From Malus domestica (taxonomy: Eukaryota > Streptophyta > Magnoliopsida > Rosales > Rosaceae), in contig NC_091662.1 of assembly GCF_042453785.1 (NCBI RefSeq), forward strand, positions 1,989,001 through 2,053,000: a stretch of 64,000 nt of DNA. Direction: 5' to 3'. The stretch's first letter is position 1. Every line of letters starts with the position of its first letter. Positions 33,187 to 47,465 of this stretch are shown one piece after another. Under the pieces are notes generated by a model, which had not been told where the DNA came from, made no database searches, and worked only from the letters and a program-made list of their open reading frames with translations. A program made the position numbers and the translations under genes.

Positions 33187-36100
33187 TTCTATATTACACG
33201 TTCGAAGAGAAATCAAAAATTGAAAACTAATTACATAAAAAAGAAATGAAGAAAAATTTACTGGAAATTAAATATATATGTGTGCATATATAGTTAAGGA
33301 AAAAGAAAGAGCTGGAGAATGAATATTTCAAAGCCATTCCCATCCTCATCATCACATGCTTCCATGTGATCAAGATCTCTTTTTATTTTTTTTTGGGATT
33401 TAAAGGTATGGGCTGTTTATGGTCCTCCAATCCTTATGTTTGTTTTTTCTTTCTAGGGGTAAACAATACATGTAATCATCGCTCATGATAACGTAATTTT
33501 CCATATTTTAGATTTAGTGTATGTAGTTGAACTGTTCATGAGGTCATTGTAGGCGTGGTAATAAAATTGTAACAATATTCTATGTGGTTCTCGACTTCTA
33601 TTTCGTATCTAAGTATGTTAGATTTAAATTCAGAACCTTCTTTAAAAAGTTGACAAAGAAGAAATTTGTGTGGCACTATGTCAAATTTGAAATTTATTAC
33701 TTTATTTTAAGCACCGATCTATTAGTGTTACTTACGTGCGAAAAACTTTTTCTTGACGTCAAATGATAAACTAATTTAGAATTTAGAGATCAAGCTCAAA
33801 TTTTCTTTTGGCTCAGTAGTTTTTAGTTTTTACCAGTGTATTTTAGGTTGACAACGGGGCTAAATGCCCAAAAAAAGAAAAATTACAATAGAACACTTAG
33901 CAGTGTCCGCCATTAAGAGAAGTCAGCAACAGTAATGAATTTGATCAAAATAACCTAGACCAAGAGAACATGAGAAACTCAAGTTAGCCAATTCAGCCGG
34001 TTATTTCCATAAATCCCTGCCTACGATTGACAAAATAAATGGTGATCCATATTAGTAAACAAAATTATATCTTTTCATAATTGACTATCCAAAGTTAGCT
34101 ATATATGCTAGAGAATGAAATATAATTACCAGCTAGCCATCATCTCAATTAATTCCTAGATGTTTGAAAATTAAAAAATGACGTCTAGACCTGCCTAGGA
34201 GCCCACGTAGGCCCTCCTAGGTCGTGACTCTAAGGATCACGAATCTTACTTACACATAAAATCGATAACTTTTATTTTGAATTTTATTTTTTAATAAATT
34301 GTAAGAGTTGTTGAATACTTGGATGAACACTCATTATATGATTGTTCCCATGTTTTCAATATGTTTTAATACTTTATAATCGATATGTCATTTTGTTTTA
34401 TAATTTATGTATCTCAATACAATTATGTTTTTTTTTAAGTATAAGTAGATATTTATTTATATGTTATATTATAAATTAAATTAAAATTAAAAAAAAAACC
34501 GACTTGGCCCCTACCTGAGCCCCGTCTAGACGCCTAGGCGCTAAACCCCTGCATGTCGTCCAATTAGCACCTAGCGTAACCTTGATACATACTAAGATTT
34601 TGTTTTAGCGTTTCTTCTCTTTCCACTATTGCAAGGGCCTTGAGATATAAAAGCACATGGTAAAGAAAACCTAAAATTACTCCATTGAATTCTTGAGCAT
34701 GAGCATCACATGTCATTCAAATACAATCATGTATGTAAAGTGTAAATCGTAAATGAACCAACCTAATCCCTTTTTCCTCCTACACATGTATCTCATGTGG
34801 TCTTGCTTCACTAATACTAGTATAAATATAATGAAGATAGTTTGTTTTTTCTACAAATATCATAAAGTTAAATGAGTCTCCTTTCAACGTTCATTTTTTA
34901 AATGATGTTTTGTTGGCGATGGATGATGGGATAAGAAGAAGACGAAGGTGTATCATAACATAACATACGATATGGTGGATGGGGAGGATATTATAAAATG
35001 CTCATAATTCACATGATCTGCGGTCAGCTAGCTACTCGCTCAGTCAGTCAGGGATGATGTTAAAACGGTTAAAGTGGTGGTGGTGGGGGAGTGGTTGTGC
35101 TGGCCTTGTGGACCCCCACCGCTCTCCTCCAAATGGACCCATGAACCCTAAATTATTATTATTTGTTTACAAAATAATCAGACCCCTCCAGCCCTCACCC
35201 GCCGTTACATCAGTTTGATATTCCAGTTTGTTTTCTTTTGTTGGTGCACAGGGCAAGTTGGGGTGGGGGTGCTCGTACAGGATTCCACCCAACTAGTTAT
35301 CCCTGCGGTGGTTTATATACCTCATTACCCTCGGATTGTGGGATTCAAAACTAGGGTTCGACAGTGGGCGTGTTATCTAACAACATTGTACGGTGTAGAT
35401 TTCTTCGAAATTTCTAGTAATGTTTTTTAACAGGAACAAAAGTTCACAGAATACCTCTTTTTACCTTAACAATGATGTAAATACCATAACATTACAGGAT
35501 AGGCGATCATTTTACAATAATTGAGATGGTAATAAAAAAGTAGAAGAATTTAGTTTGAGTTCAAATAGCAATCCTATTGATACTACGACATGAAATGTTT
35601 TATAACTATACAATAGTATTTCTTAAACATATCATATCTCATATTTAACAGTGTTTCAATACTATACAATAATTTTTTAGGACATAATAACTAATAAGAA
35701 AAGAAAAATAATAAAGTCGAAGCACGCAATTTAGTGGAAGAAGCCAAAATGCTTCTTGACAATTTCTTCAAGTCACATCCTTCACATCATAGATTTATAA
35801 TGTCCTCAACATACTTTAGCTAAAAAAATTAAAGAAAAGTGTTCTCCATGGCTAATAACCCTAATCAGTACAAGAATGACCCCACAAGACGACTTGGGCC
35901 TAATTTCAAATTCCAGTCTTAGTTTATCGTGCAAACTAACTATCTATCAGTTCTATATAGACATTTGATTTTGCATTGGACAAAGAAAAAAGGAAAATTT
36001 TGAAGTGTTAGCTTTATGATTTGCATTTGCGCATGGCCTGCAAGATGGTGACTGCGATTGGGACTATAAAGGCAGCTCTAAGCCTAACTAGTATGGCATT

Positions 36101-38350
36101 GCTCGTGATAAGGCCAATTCTCAGCAAGGTGGTGGGGCCCTAGCCTCTACCGCATCGTTGTTGTGTCTGGGCTGCGGGAGCTCTCAGCCACATAGATAGT
36201 TCAATGTGCGTTGTATACATATGCACATGATGATAAGGTTGAAATGTTCAAATTTTGATTTTGCAGCTTGCATTACTAGGTAAACAGTAGAAGGTGGAGC
36301 TAGGTCTCTTTCTAATATACTATTCACTGCTGCCATTTGGTCATTGAGTTGTACCATTCATCTATCTGTTTCTCTGCTACATAATGGGGCCAGAACATAC
36401 ACACATAAAAGCTGAAGTCTGTGCCACCAATTTGAGTTTTAGGTTCCGTCTGTGCCACCCTAACTAATATGATGGGAACAATTTTCACGACCCACTTCCT
36501 CATCTGTATAAATTCAAATTCAGATCATTTGAGTTTATGGTTGTGATTCTTTCTCCTTTTCATTAAATCATGTATAAGCTATGTAATATTATAACAAATG
36601 GTGCATGTCCGTAGAAAAATAACCTACCAACACGTGAGATGCATCGACAATTAAAGTATGAAAATGTAATTATCACAACCATGACTTACTAGATGTTTGT
36701 TAAGATCTTAACCGAGACTCCATGCTATGTTCATGTGTGTTTTACCGTCTTCGCATGACAATGCTTCGAGTAACTTGAAATACCGCACTTGTGGGATCAT
36801 ATGTAAGTTCTTTGATATTGGTAGACTTGTAGTAATGAACAGTACGAAGCAAGCATGTGGCCAAGGCAGCTGAGTAGTGGGATCGATCCATCCGGCCAAG
36901 CGTGTGTGCAGATCGTGCAGCACGGAGGTGAGAGGACAAGGAAGGGCAGGGGGAATTATAAGATGGTTCTGTTATCATTGTAAGATTGTGATAATTCAAG
37001 GGACCCACATGAACTAGGTTCCAAATCATCAGTGAATTTTTGCAGTGTCACTCATACCGTCATATGATGCATGACAAGTCAGGTGCACGAGAGAGGATCC
37101 GAGAGCATCCATTCCTCATCACCCTCACCAGCGCCCGATTCTGATTCATACAAATTTACATTCATGCAGTGGTAGTACGGATGGATCTATGTTCAACCGT
37201 ATCATTCTGTTAGTCCTCTTTTCTTTCTTTGTTTACTTTTTAACTTTCTCCCACTTCAAACCTTTTTTTTTTGTTCTAGTTACTAGTTAAATTTTAGAAC
37301 CTACCAATCATCATGAGAGTCTCTTGTATCATAAATGATAGACCACTTACTTTTGTATCGTAAACTCAAAAACTTGACTTTAGCTTTCATGCTAATTATG
37401 TTGAAGCTTCATCGATCCTAATTATGTTGAACTCAAAGTGTACTGGTAGACAAGATCAGACTAATATGACATTATTATGTACAACGATATATGAAAGTAA
37501 ATCTTGTATATAACGCTGGCATTTTACACTCCTAGAGTGAATGAATTATTTGTAAACTTGTCTTGCACTCAAAGGCGGTTAAATTTCCTTATAATCTCGG
37601 GTTTCTTAATGGTGTAAGAAAAATCTTAAATCTCTTAATATCGTTGAAGCCTAAACACTATAAAAGTTTGTCTCTTGTTTTATCATCGTACGTGTGCTGA
37701 CTGGCCTAGTAAAATGTAATTAAAACCCTACAATTTTTGAAATTAGGAAATGGGGGTTGATGAGTTAAAAGAAAAAGTAGATCACATGGTGTTAGGGCAT
37801 TAGCCGATGGATGAGGGATAAGGTTTTTAGATGGGGGGTGGGTGGGGGGGCCTGGCGCAATGGGTATCTCGTAATAACAGTTGGAGGTGTAAGTAGGCGC
37901 ATGTGATTTTGGCTTGGAAGGGAATAAAGTGTACGTAGGAACGGGACGGGATTGCAGCAGGAAGGGAGGAGGGGGTCAGGGGTTATGCATGTCTCTATGC
38001 ATTGTTTGGGATAGGACTCTGTCGTCACTGTCGTATAGGTCACTAAACAGCCTGTTCACTACCACCACATTCCCTTAACATTACAAATTCACATTAATAT
38101 ATAACCTTTAAGGTTTATTTACGTTGTTGTTAATCGTATTACGGTAATTCCCAATGCGGACATGCCAGTGATATTGTTGATGTTGCAAGCTGAAATTTGT
38201 TAATATGTAATTGATACGTTTGTCATTTGTCAAAATTAATGTCTTTATATTTCGTTGGCAAATGCAGTTAATTGCAACTTAGAATAGTTGTATTACATTA
38301 AATGATTAACTATGCCTAATTGTTATTCCCCATTTGTCAACTTGGCATTA
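33130..38350. other. Long gene-free interval
   Basis: No supported gene in 5.2 kb. An (AT)n tract lies at 33136-33182. At about 34180-34560, gtctagacctgcctagg and its rough inverted partner cgtctagacgcctaggcg enclose AT-rich text, possibly a small transposon. G/C-richer patches at 35040-35200 and 36020-36180 have short frames without a recognisable domain. Short frames at 36708-37029 and 37792-38043 are likewise unsupported. Confidence 0.45.
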
Positions 38351-38366
38351 GTTGACCTTTGGATCT

Positions 38367-41300
38367 TTTTTTTTTTTTTTGGGTAACGGGATATAGCATT
38401 ATCCGGGCAAAGATGTCAAAGTTTTACAATAAGGCCTACCATGAGGCAAACATTCACAAACAACTACTAGAAAAGAGTAGTACAAGGAGGTACAAAAAAA
38501 CCATGACGCCACATCTAATGCTAAAGCGTCCCTCCTCACACTACCATATACATCTAGGGGGTAGGGAAGACCGTCATTACATAAAACATGAACCAGGGAA
38601 GATGGGGGTCTATCGACCCAAATATGATCACATACTTCCCTACTTCGCCGCGAAGCCAGAAGGTCCACTACCGAGTTGGCCACTCTTGGAACCCAAGACC
38701 AGTGGCAATCATGAAAGGCCCCTCCCAATCTGTTGCACTTCACTATAATGGGAAAAGCATCCCAAATGCCCTTCATTGCCATATCACTAAGGCAAGAAAT
38801 AGATTCCAAAGAGTCAGACTCAACGATTACCGAGTTCCAACCCCTACAAATCCCTAACTTACACCCATGCATAATAGCCATTACTTCCACCATTGCAACA
38901 CTTGTCGCCTTCACACAGTACCGATATGCCGCCAAGAACCTTCCATCTTCGTCCCGCACCACCACTCCCGTGAACCCCAAACCTTCACTTGCCACCCAAC
39001 TGGCATCCACATGAATCTTAACAAAGCCCGGACTCAGTGGAGACCATTGGACATCAGTATTCGTACTATGAGAACTAGGCACAGGCGTAGTGGTCGGTGG
39101 TGCTCTGGCCTCGTTGAAGGTAGTTACCGAATGGGAAATAGTAGCAATGACTTGTCTTGGGAAGATTTGTTGTTGGATGAACATGAAGTTACACCTTGAT
39201 TTCTATATATGCCAGCATGTGATGGCAATATACAATAACAGATTATTCCTCACCTTCTTCGAACCATTGGCCAAATCGAACATTTGTATCAACCAGTTTT
39301 TCCAAGTTGTAATCTTCATCCGATTAATTCTGATATTCAAATTTCCTCCAAACCAAACCACTTCCACCCACGGGCATTGTAGAAACAAGTGTTCACTTGA
39401 CTCTTCATGCGACTTACAAAGAAGGCATAATGGTGATGGAGACGATCTTCTTTGGTATAAGTTTGCCATTGTTGCAATAGCCGCGTGAAAAGTCTTCCAC
39501 ATGAAGCATTTTAATTTCGGTGGTACCTCCAAATTCCACACAATCTTCCACAATGTGCTAGGAATGGTGGCCGATGTGTGAAGGTTGAGGCTTCTTTGTG
39601 ATTGATTCTGTGTCAGTGCCCAATGATAACTAGATTTAACCGAATATGTCCCATTCTTTTCATAGGGCCACACTAGCTTATCCCACAACCTCGGGTCTCC
39701 GATGTGCGTCTCCAAGATTGCCTCAAACTTCGCCTCTGCCATGAATGGTTTCAAAAAGTCAATGTCTCACTCCCCATTATCCAGGCAAATTAACGACTTC
39801 ACCAATAAACTTTGTGAGACATGCACCGTGCCCAAATGGGAAAGTTTACCTGAGGGAATAGATGAGAGCCATCTGTCAACCCAGACCCTAATATCATTAC
39901 CATTCATAATCTACTAATGTGCTCCCCCATGCAGAATATCTCTTCACACTAGAAGGCTTGACCAAGCCCAAAATGCTCTCCCGCCCCATTTCGTATTGAG
40001 GAAGGAACAATTAGGAAAGTACCGTGCCTTAAGCATCGACACCCACAAGGAATTCAGCTCCATTATCAACCTTCAACCCTGTTTCGCTAGAATAACGTCA
40101 TTGAACATCTCAAAACTCCTCAATCCTAAGCCTCCCTCTTCTTTTGACCGTCCTAACTTCTTGCGTGATAACCAATAAATCTGATTCTCACCATCTTTTT
40201 GCCCCCCCAAAATTTCAAAATCATGGCATCCAATTCGTTGCAGAGTGATGTGGGAAACTTGAACAAGCTCATTGGGTATGCTAGAATTGCTTACGCCACC
40301 GCCTTTATGAGGACCTCTTGCCCCGCTTGTGAGAGAGTTGATTTCTTCCATCCTTGAAGCTTTGCCAATACACTTCCTTTAATGAAGGTAAGCCCTTCTT
40401 TGATTGACCCCAAATAGCATGAAGTCCCACGTATAAACCCGGGTCCCCGACCTTATCCATACCAAGAATACCCGCCAAATGTTGAGATAATGTCTCAGGC
40501 ACATTGGTTCCAAAGAAAACACTAAACTTTGTCTTATTAACTTGTTATCCCGAAGCCGAACAATAATCATCAATCAACTGAATTAAGTACTGGTAGTTCT
40601 TTTCCTCCACCTTTAGAAAGATAAGTGTATCATCTGCAAAAAATATGTGTGAAATTGTCGAACTCGAATGGTTCATCTGAACTCCCATAATCCAATTCCG
40701 ATCACTTGCCTGTTGAATTAGCAGCGATAGAACTTCACTAACCAAAAGGAATAGGTATGGGGATAAAAGGTCTCCTTGCCGAAGACCACACAATGATGCA
40801 AACTTGGGTCCAAGTTGTCCATTTAAAAGGATGGCAAAGTTCAACAAAGAAATGCAACCCAATATCATGTTTCTCCATCTACTATCGAAACCTATCTTCT
40901 CCATGACCACCAATAAGAAATCCCGCTCCACACTATCATAGGCATTATGCATATCCAACTTGATTCCCAACTCAAATTTGCATTTCACTTTTCTCGTTTT
41001 GAGGAAATGAAAAAGCTCATGCACAATGCCAATATTATCTTGAATTTACCTTTCTACCATAAATGCATTTTGGGTTGGAGAAATCAAGTCCAGTAGAATC
41101 TGCTTAAGACGGTTAGCCAATACCTTGGATAACACCTTATATGAGTAGTTACACAAACTAATGGGACATAACTTGATATTGATTCCTGATTTTGTACCTT
41201 TAGAATCAGCACCAAATGAGTAGCCTTGATCTTCCTTGGATTCTCATACCTGTGCATCATCTCCCTAATTATTTCATTCACGTATGCTGCAATGATATCC

Positions 41301-43300
41301 CAGTGTGCTTGGTAGAAAATCCCTGGAAAACCGTTTAGGCCCTGTGCTTTCAAACCTCTCATCTGCATAGTTGTCGTCTTCACCTTTTCTACTGAGACCA
41401 ATCCCAAGAGTGATGCATTCATTTCATCAATGACCTTTGGGGTAACATAATCTAAAATTTCCTCCATCCCGCTAGCCTGATGAAGTGAACAGTCCACGAA
41501 ATGCTCGTTAATCAACTGTTGAACCTGACTAGGATCCTCCACCCAATCCCCATTATTATTCTTCAATGAGACCACCTTTTTCTTTCTTCTTCGATGCAGG
41601 GTAGATTGGTGAAAGAACTTCGTATTGGCATCACCATCATTTAGCCATTGAACCTGTGATCTTTGTTGCCAGTAGCACTCCTCCTGACTCCACAATTGGT
41701 TTATTTTTATTTTTATAGATATTCTATTTCTTTTGAGTTCCCCTTCCAGTTCTGTTGAAGACGACCCAATTCGCCCATCATCTAATTTATTTGCCTCCTC
41801 CGTTGTTTGAACTTCACGCTACTCCATCTGGTTAAGTTGGCACGACAAACATTAATCTTGATATTCCATCTTTCTACCGGGTTCCCCTCCCTGTTATTCT
41901 CCTATGCACCTCTCACAATTTCTTTACACTTGCCATCCTTTGCCCAAAATGCCTCAAAGCGGAACTTTTTCCTTCTTGCGACCTTTTGCTCACATTGCAC
42001 CAAAATTGGACAGTGATCAGACCCCAAAGTCATGCCATTTGTGACAGTAGTATTTGGCCAAAGTGACAACCAACTATCATTCACTAGCCCCCTATCTAGT
42101 CGAGCCTCCACAAATTGCCCATTTTGTGTCCCTTTCCATGGGAATTTTGGGCCATTGAACCCCAAATCCATAATCTCCAACTTGCACATGAACTCCTCCA
42201 AGTATCTTGGCCGGTTGTATTGCACTTTAACACCCCCCGATTTCTCATAGAATTCATTGAAGTCGCCACCACATATCCATGGGATGATGTCCGGGCTGAA
42301 TTTCTAAATCATTCCCATATAGAATTCCTCCTTCTCCGCCCTACAAGACATGTCGTATACACGTGCCATATACTCCGGTAAATCGAAACACAGACTGCGA
42401 GTCAACTAAACCACAACTAGCATTAATGAAATGCTTTGAAGAGTCCATCACTTCCCCTTTTACCGAATCGTCCCACCAAAGGCAAAGACCTCCCGCTCTA
42501 CTAATCAGTGCAACATTGAACCCATTAGAGTACCCCATACTCCTTCTCACCCCTGCTATTCTATGATCCTTCATTTTTGTTTTCAAGAGAAAGATCATAA
42601 AGGGTATATGTTCCCTAATTTGCCCATGTAGGGCACAAATTATCGTGTATGACCCTAGACCACGGTAGTTCCAAAATAGGTGTATTATGGCAACCCTGTG
42701 GTTGTTGAAGGCCAGCCTCGGGATGAAGTTCCCCACTTTCTTTGCCATTAGGGTTGTCTTCTCACCCTCATAGATCTCCTTCATGTAGTCCCACATGTCC
42801 TGGTACTCGATCGGAACATCATGTAACTCCTCTCCTCCGCATATATCGCCATTTCCATCATCAAGCATCATTCTCCTATGGTCATTTTCCTTAGTCTCTC
42901 AGCAACCCTTTCTTTTCTTTCTTTTGCCCTTCTAGTAGCCTTCTCAGTTTTTGTTTTTTTTTCTGAGACGAATGTCCCACTTCTTTGCTCTTTCCTTCTA
43001 GCTCCCGCTTATTTTTGCTTCCAGACCCCCCTATATAAGGGGTCGAGTCACTCCCACTTTCTGACCTTTCCATGCTTAGATCCTCTGTTTTGGCTGTGCA
43101 ATTTGAAGTTGTGTGTGCGGCACCGCAACTCCACCTTCGTTTAGTGTCGAGTTCCCTTCCTGGATTTCCTCAATCAATACCGATGGATTTCTTCCATACT
43201 CACTTTGGACTACAAGCTCGAAACCCACAACTAGTCGATGTTGCCCTATCGGCCCACATCCTTCCATTATCCACTGGGCCGGGTTGAGATTCTGTCCGTT
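38367..43300 (-). mobile_element. L1-type LINE retrotransposon, decayed, with poly-A tail
   Basis: Read on minus from about 43270 down: a short ORF1-like C-terminal stretch (43267-42891); an endonuclease start with FWNYRGLGS (42871-42341) and a second endonuclease part with SDHCP (42225-41902); a pre-RT region (41695-41084); a reverse transcriptase with LDMHNAYDSV, LRQGDLLSPYLF and the catalytic FADD (41024-40545); an RT tail (40502-40073); a zinc-finger RVT region with SEHLFLQCP (39754-39203); and an RNase H domain with HVDAS, ESDS and VVDLLA (39030-38450). It ends in an A run (on minus) at 38381-38368. At least six frameshifts or stops separate the parts, so it is dead. ORF1 is mostly absent, so it is 5' truncated. 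Confidence 0.92.
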
Positions 43301-44751
43301 GGATCTTTGATTCTCTGTTGCTTAGGAGCCTGGAGGGTATTTTTGCTCACCCTCAAGTGGTGGTAATGTTTGCAGTTCACCAACCTACTTATTACCATTT
43401 GATTGGTTTAAATTTTGAGATTTGTATCTATTCATTGCACATGTCACCAAATTTAAACTCGGTAATAAATAGGGTAGCATTACCATCTCTTAAAGGTGAT
43501 TTGTGTGTAATCACTGCACAGGTCACCAAATTTAAACTCGGTAAGAAATAAAATAGTGAGTATCATGATAAAAAATATTCCCGAACCTGGAAGATAGATG
43601 GACCCACTTTACAACAACAGTCTTATATACAGATGGGACCCAAACGTCCTCAATTATATGTGATCCATCACATGCATGCATGCAGGGTTTTCTCCAGTTA
43701 ATTTGTTCGTTTGTTAAACAGATCGAATAGATCTGCATGCACACATAAGATTTTATAATTGCTTTTCTTGTTGGCCTGAATGATTGGGTGAAAATCGTAA
43801 TAGTATTACTGCAGAACTACTGCTTACATCTATACGAATCTGCACTTTTCAATTGGAGTCTGAAACTCTGAGTTGGAAAGAGCAAGCAAGGCTGCTGTGC
43901 CTGTGGCTCATGTTGCACGTACTCGTGTACAAATTTGTATTCCATTGTTTTTCACTTCACGTAAAAATGGGTACAATTAGTAAAATTGACGTAGTGTGAT
44001 ATAAAAGCTGGAAAATCGATTAAAATACTCTTAAGTTAGAATCGGCTAGCAATATGAAATTCACTGGGAATTGAGAAAACCTCAAAGTTTACGATTGAAT
44101 AATAAAAATGATTGAAAATATAATTAACTCCATAAGTTAGGTTAAACAGAAAACATAAAACCCTAATTTGTAGGAAATTATGAATGTTTCATAATATTCC
44201 TAATTACTTATTCACGTTTCATAACCCAAAAGAAAAACAGGTAAGAAATATCTACGAAATTTAAGAAATACTTGCTAACTATTCTCAACGTACTATATAT
44301 GCAGGAGTGCTTGCTAACTATTCTCAACATACTATATATGCAAGAGTGCTCAAAACGCTAAACAGTTAGTAACCTAATACAACGTTAACCATACAAAATG
44401 AATGCCCTAGAGAAGAAAAAGCTGTCACAAACAAATCATTTATAATGGTTTTGTTAAAGCAGCTGAAAGAGAGATATGCAGTGCAGTTTGAGAGCAACAA
44501 CATGTGCATATTTTTATAAAATTCCACAAGATGTGTGACAAGGCTTAAAAGAATTTTGCAGAGATGGGGCTCATAAGAGAAAAAAACTTTATCTGCAGGG
44601 CCATCTGTAGCCCTGCTAATTGCTCGACTTGTCCAGTCCTCTTCCTTGGAGTATTATGTATCATATATCTAGCTAGGTTTTCATTGGTTAACTGCATTCG
44701 GGGTGGATCAGCTGCTGACAGCTGCTGGGACCTTATGCAATAATCAATAAG
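43301..44751. other. Gene-free interval with short duplications
   Basis: The motif caccaaatttaaactcggtaa occurs twice (about 43446 and 43526). A unit of about 38 bp (cttgctaactattctcaac ... tatatatgca) is tandemly duplicated at about 44271-44347 with two or three differences. No gene was recognised. Confidence 0.55.
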
Positions 44752-44949
44752 GTGTTGTTATCTACACACCTCATTTTCTATCTCACATATTCCTTTCAAT
44801 TTCTGATCGTCAGATCGAATCGTCGTACCCAGTGCACAAGGCTCCCGCTTTACGCAGGATCGTCAGATCGAATGAATTAAAAAAAATAAAAAGACATAAA
44901 TTAACATGGAGTGTGTAAGAGATAAAATGAGTATGTGGATAACACCATC
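44752..44949. mobile_element. MITE, about 198 bp, with 38-bp terminal inverted repeats
   Basis: The left end (ggtgttatctacacacctca ttttctatctcacatattc) is inverted at the right end (gtgtgtaagagataaaatgag ... ggataacacc). Inside is a duplicated gatcgtcagatcgaat. The 16815 copy is a shorter relative. No coding capacity. Confidence 0.8.
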
Positions 44950-45371
44950 CTAATCAATAATCTACTATTTATTTTCTTTGGTCTCAGACTCTCAGGCAAC
45001 CAAAACGTACGTATAAGGCTAAAAGATAGGGTTTGTCCAAAAAAAAAAAGGGTAAAAGATAGGGTTCGCAGGGATTTGGAACATTCAAAGTTTCAAACAT
45101 ATATGGGCCTCTAATGATGTTATCTTATACTGATTGGTTTCGTCCATCTTTGACCATTTGAGATTGTGAAGAGTCTCTGGCCCTTGTAGTTAGCAAGATA
45201 TGCTTAAGGCCCAAAGCTATTGGAATTTCGAAGGAATCCTATATGTGTGCAAGACTCATGAGTAGATCAGTTCTTTCTTTGTAAATAAAATATCCATATA
45301 TCTTTACGACAATTACATCCACAATACGTCACAATGAGTTTAGTATCGGACACACCATATACATATACATA

Positions 45372-45580
45372 TGTGTGTGTGTGTGTGTGTGTGTCGTCCT
45401 CACATTTGTGTGAACTGAAACACACTCTCCCCCCCCCCCCCCCTCTCCCCAAAAAAAAAAAACGAAAATCAAGTAGAGATCAGCTGCCACTAGACCGGCC
45501 TTGCATTTGTGTGTTAATTGAAACTCCCACCATCCCTTTTGAATACCAAGTAGAGACCGGTTGCCACTAGACCGTCCAAT
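45372..45580. repeat. (GT)n, poly-C and a tandem duplication
   Basis: (GT)11 at 45372-45394 is followed by two diverged copies of a block (catttgtgtg ... aagtagagatcagctgccactagaccggcc), near 45403 and 45503. The first copy carries an inserted run of about 16 C and 12 A (45429-45462). Homopolymer lengths here may be assembly-sensitive. Confidence 0.7.
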
Positions 45581-46029
45581 CATGTGCGAATAAAGTATCC
45601 ATGAACAATTGAATTTTTTTTGCCAAACTCATCTTGAAATCGATTCTGGTGGATATGCTTTCTTACAAGTAGTCATATTTGATCGTGGAAAATGGTGTGC
45701 ACACAAGAAAAGCAAGGCATATATGCTATATAAACAAATTAAAGCAAGGGTGTGCAACATCATTCACGGCACTTGGGTATGTAGAACATGCATGTTAATC
45801 AAATCCAAAGGACCAAACTGAAGACAATCGCCCAAAAAACTAGTACCGAAATTTGCAGATTTCTCGGTCACTTGTATCGTCTTTTCTGTTACGTATACAT
45901 ATTTTGGTATTTAGTTAGTTTGTAATTCAAGTTAAAAAGTATTTATTTTTATACTCGAGATCCTAGGTTCTCTCTAGTATGGTTTGTATCAAAATGAAAA
46001 AAAGATCGTGAACCACGTTTCGTGTTCCA

Positions 46030-46230
46030 TAAGAAGGAATTGGATCCCATCCGGATCCACTTTAATCTTAGTCATTCATCATGTATCGTGCGGTCAAAAA
46101 TCATAACTTTTTTTTATTTAAAATTAAATACAAATAATATATGACAAAAAATGATCGTACGATGTACGATGAACGGCTAGAATGTGAAAATCCCTAAGAT
46201 CCCCACAAAATGAATCTAGAGAGGATACTA
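46030..46230. mobile_element. MITE relic with gatcc-rich inverted ends
   Basis: Left blocks (ggatcc, cttaatcttagtcattcatcatgtatcgtgcggtca) are matched in inverted form on the right (tgatcgtacgatgtacgatgaacgg, cctaagatccc, gaggatactattcc). The layout resembles the cleaner element at 54924-55118, including a shared atcgtgcggtca motif, so the two are probably one family. Confidence 0.65.
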
Positions 46231-47260
46231 TTCCCCGTAAGAATTCCTACTTCCTTTGTCATTCTGCTTTCTAAAAGCATAAATAGAGAAAATTCTACCT
46301 TCCACAGCTATAAGATATGATTGGCATTGATTCATTTTCTTCAGTATTTTTACCTCCAGCACAGCACAAATGATGTTTTGCGATGGTGTGAAGGTGGGGG
46401 CACCGTTGGTGCGGTAGTTAGTGGTGCAACATAAAAAGGGAGGATGATTCTCTCTCCTCCTAATCATTATTCCCTTTCCTCTATATTACTTAAACGGTTA
46501 CGGTTAAGTTACTTTAATATCTAATATTTGTTGGTTTTTTATAGAGACAATAAGATAAAAAATAATGTATGAAAGGAAAAGAGGAAAATTGATAAAAATA
46601 AAAGGGGAGAAAATCTTAATCCCACAAAAAGACATGGATCCTTCTGCTCCTTTCAAAAGGACACAATTGGAGTACCATTCCACCGAGAGCTTGCTAGTGT
46701 CCTTTATTTATCTAGTTATGTTTGCAACTTACAATTAAAGTGCATTGTTTAAACAAACAAATGACTATGGCTAGTTTGGAAATGTTTTTAAAATAATTGA
46801 AAACTGTTTTTAGAAAGAAAAAAAAACTGTTTTTAGGTTTCAAAAGAACTTGAAGTGTTTTCTACAAGAAGCACTTCAAGTATTTTTCCAAAATTCACTT
46901 ACATTTTTATAAGGATTATTTTCAAAAATATTTTCACCAAAATATCTACTTCCCAAAGAGACCAAGACCAACACCAAAAACCCTTTAATTTGTTGACCGG
47001 CAGAGGTGCAAATTGTTCAACAATCTCAAAAGCCAAAACAAGTAGTACTATCTTCTAAGTCTGCCCATCTACAACGACCATGATAGTGACCGGCACCGTT
47101 TACTGATATTTTTAGTGGTGGCAACGGAGCAGAATTCTAAGGCTACCGTGGAACTCAAACAAAATAAAGATAAGACTCAATCAAATGCTAGGTTGAGCCA
47201 TTTAATTTGTATTGGTTTCATCAATATTGCTCGTGTGGCGAAAAAAAACTCTTAATATTA
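46231..47260. other. Gene-free interval with a MITE relic
   Basis: At about 46775-46945 lies a relic with acaagaagcacttcaag, like 11436-11630. Around 46490-46560, ttacggttaagttactttaatat resembles the arm of the MITE at 6413. No gene was recognised. Confidence 0.45.
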
Positions 47261-47264
47261 CCTT

Positions 47265-47465
47265 TGTGGTTAACTCTGTTATCGCTACTCGGTATTACGG
47301 TCTGATAGTGTTCTTCTTCACTTTGAAGCAAGAGATCTTAGGTTTGAATCTTGTAGATGGTGAATTCGATACCAAATTAGGATGTCCGTGTGTGGCTTAG
47401 TCAAACTCCCTCTTCCTTTAATGTAAAAATACAGATGCACTAAAAAGAAAAAAGAAAAAAAACCT
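47265..47465 (+). mobile_element. SINE-like element
   Basis: The order cggtattacggtctgatagtgttcttcttcac, agagatcttaggtttgaatcttg (B-box-like), gatggtgaattcgataccaaattagg, then an A-rich tail (aaaaagaaaaaagaaaaaaaa) matches the minus-strand element at 54065-54220. It is a diverged tRNA-like SINE. Confidence 0.55.

Noticed and set aside
38359..43310. Plus-strand frames inside the LINE region
   Set aside because: Shadows of the minus-strand endonuclease, RT and RNase H frames.
43285..43318. LINE target-site duplication (ttggatcttt near both ends)
   Set aside because: The match to 38358-38370 is short and T-rich, and the 5' end of the element is not defined, so it was not claimed.
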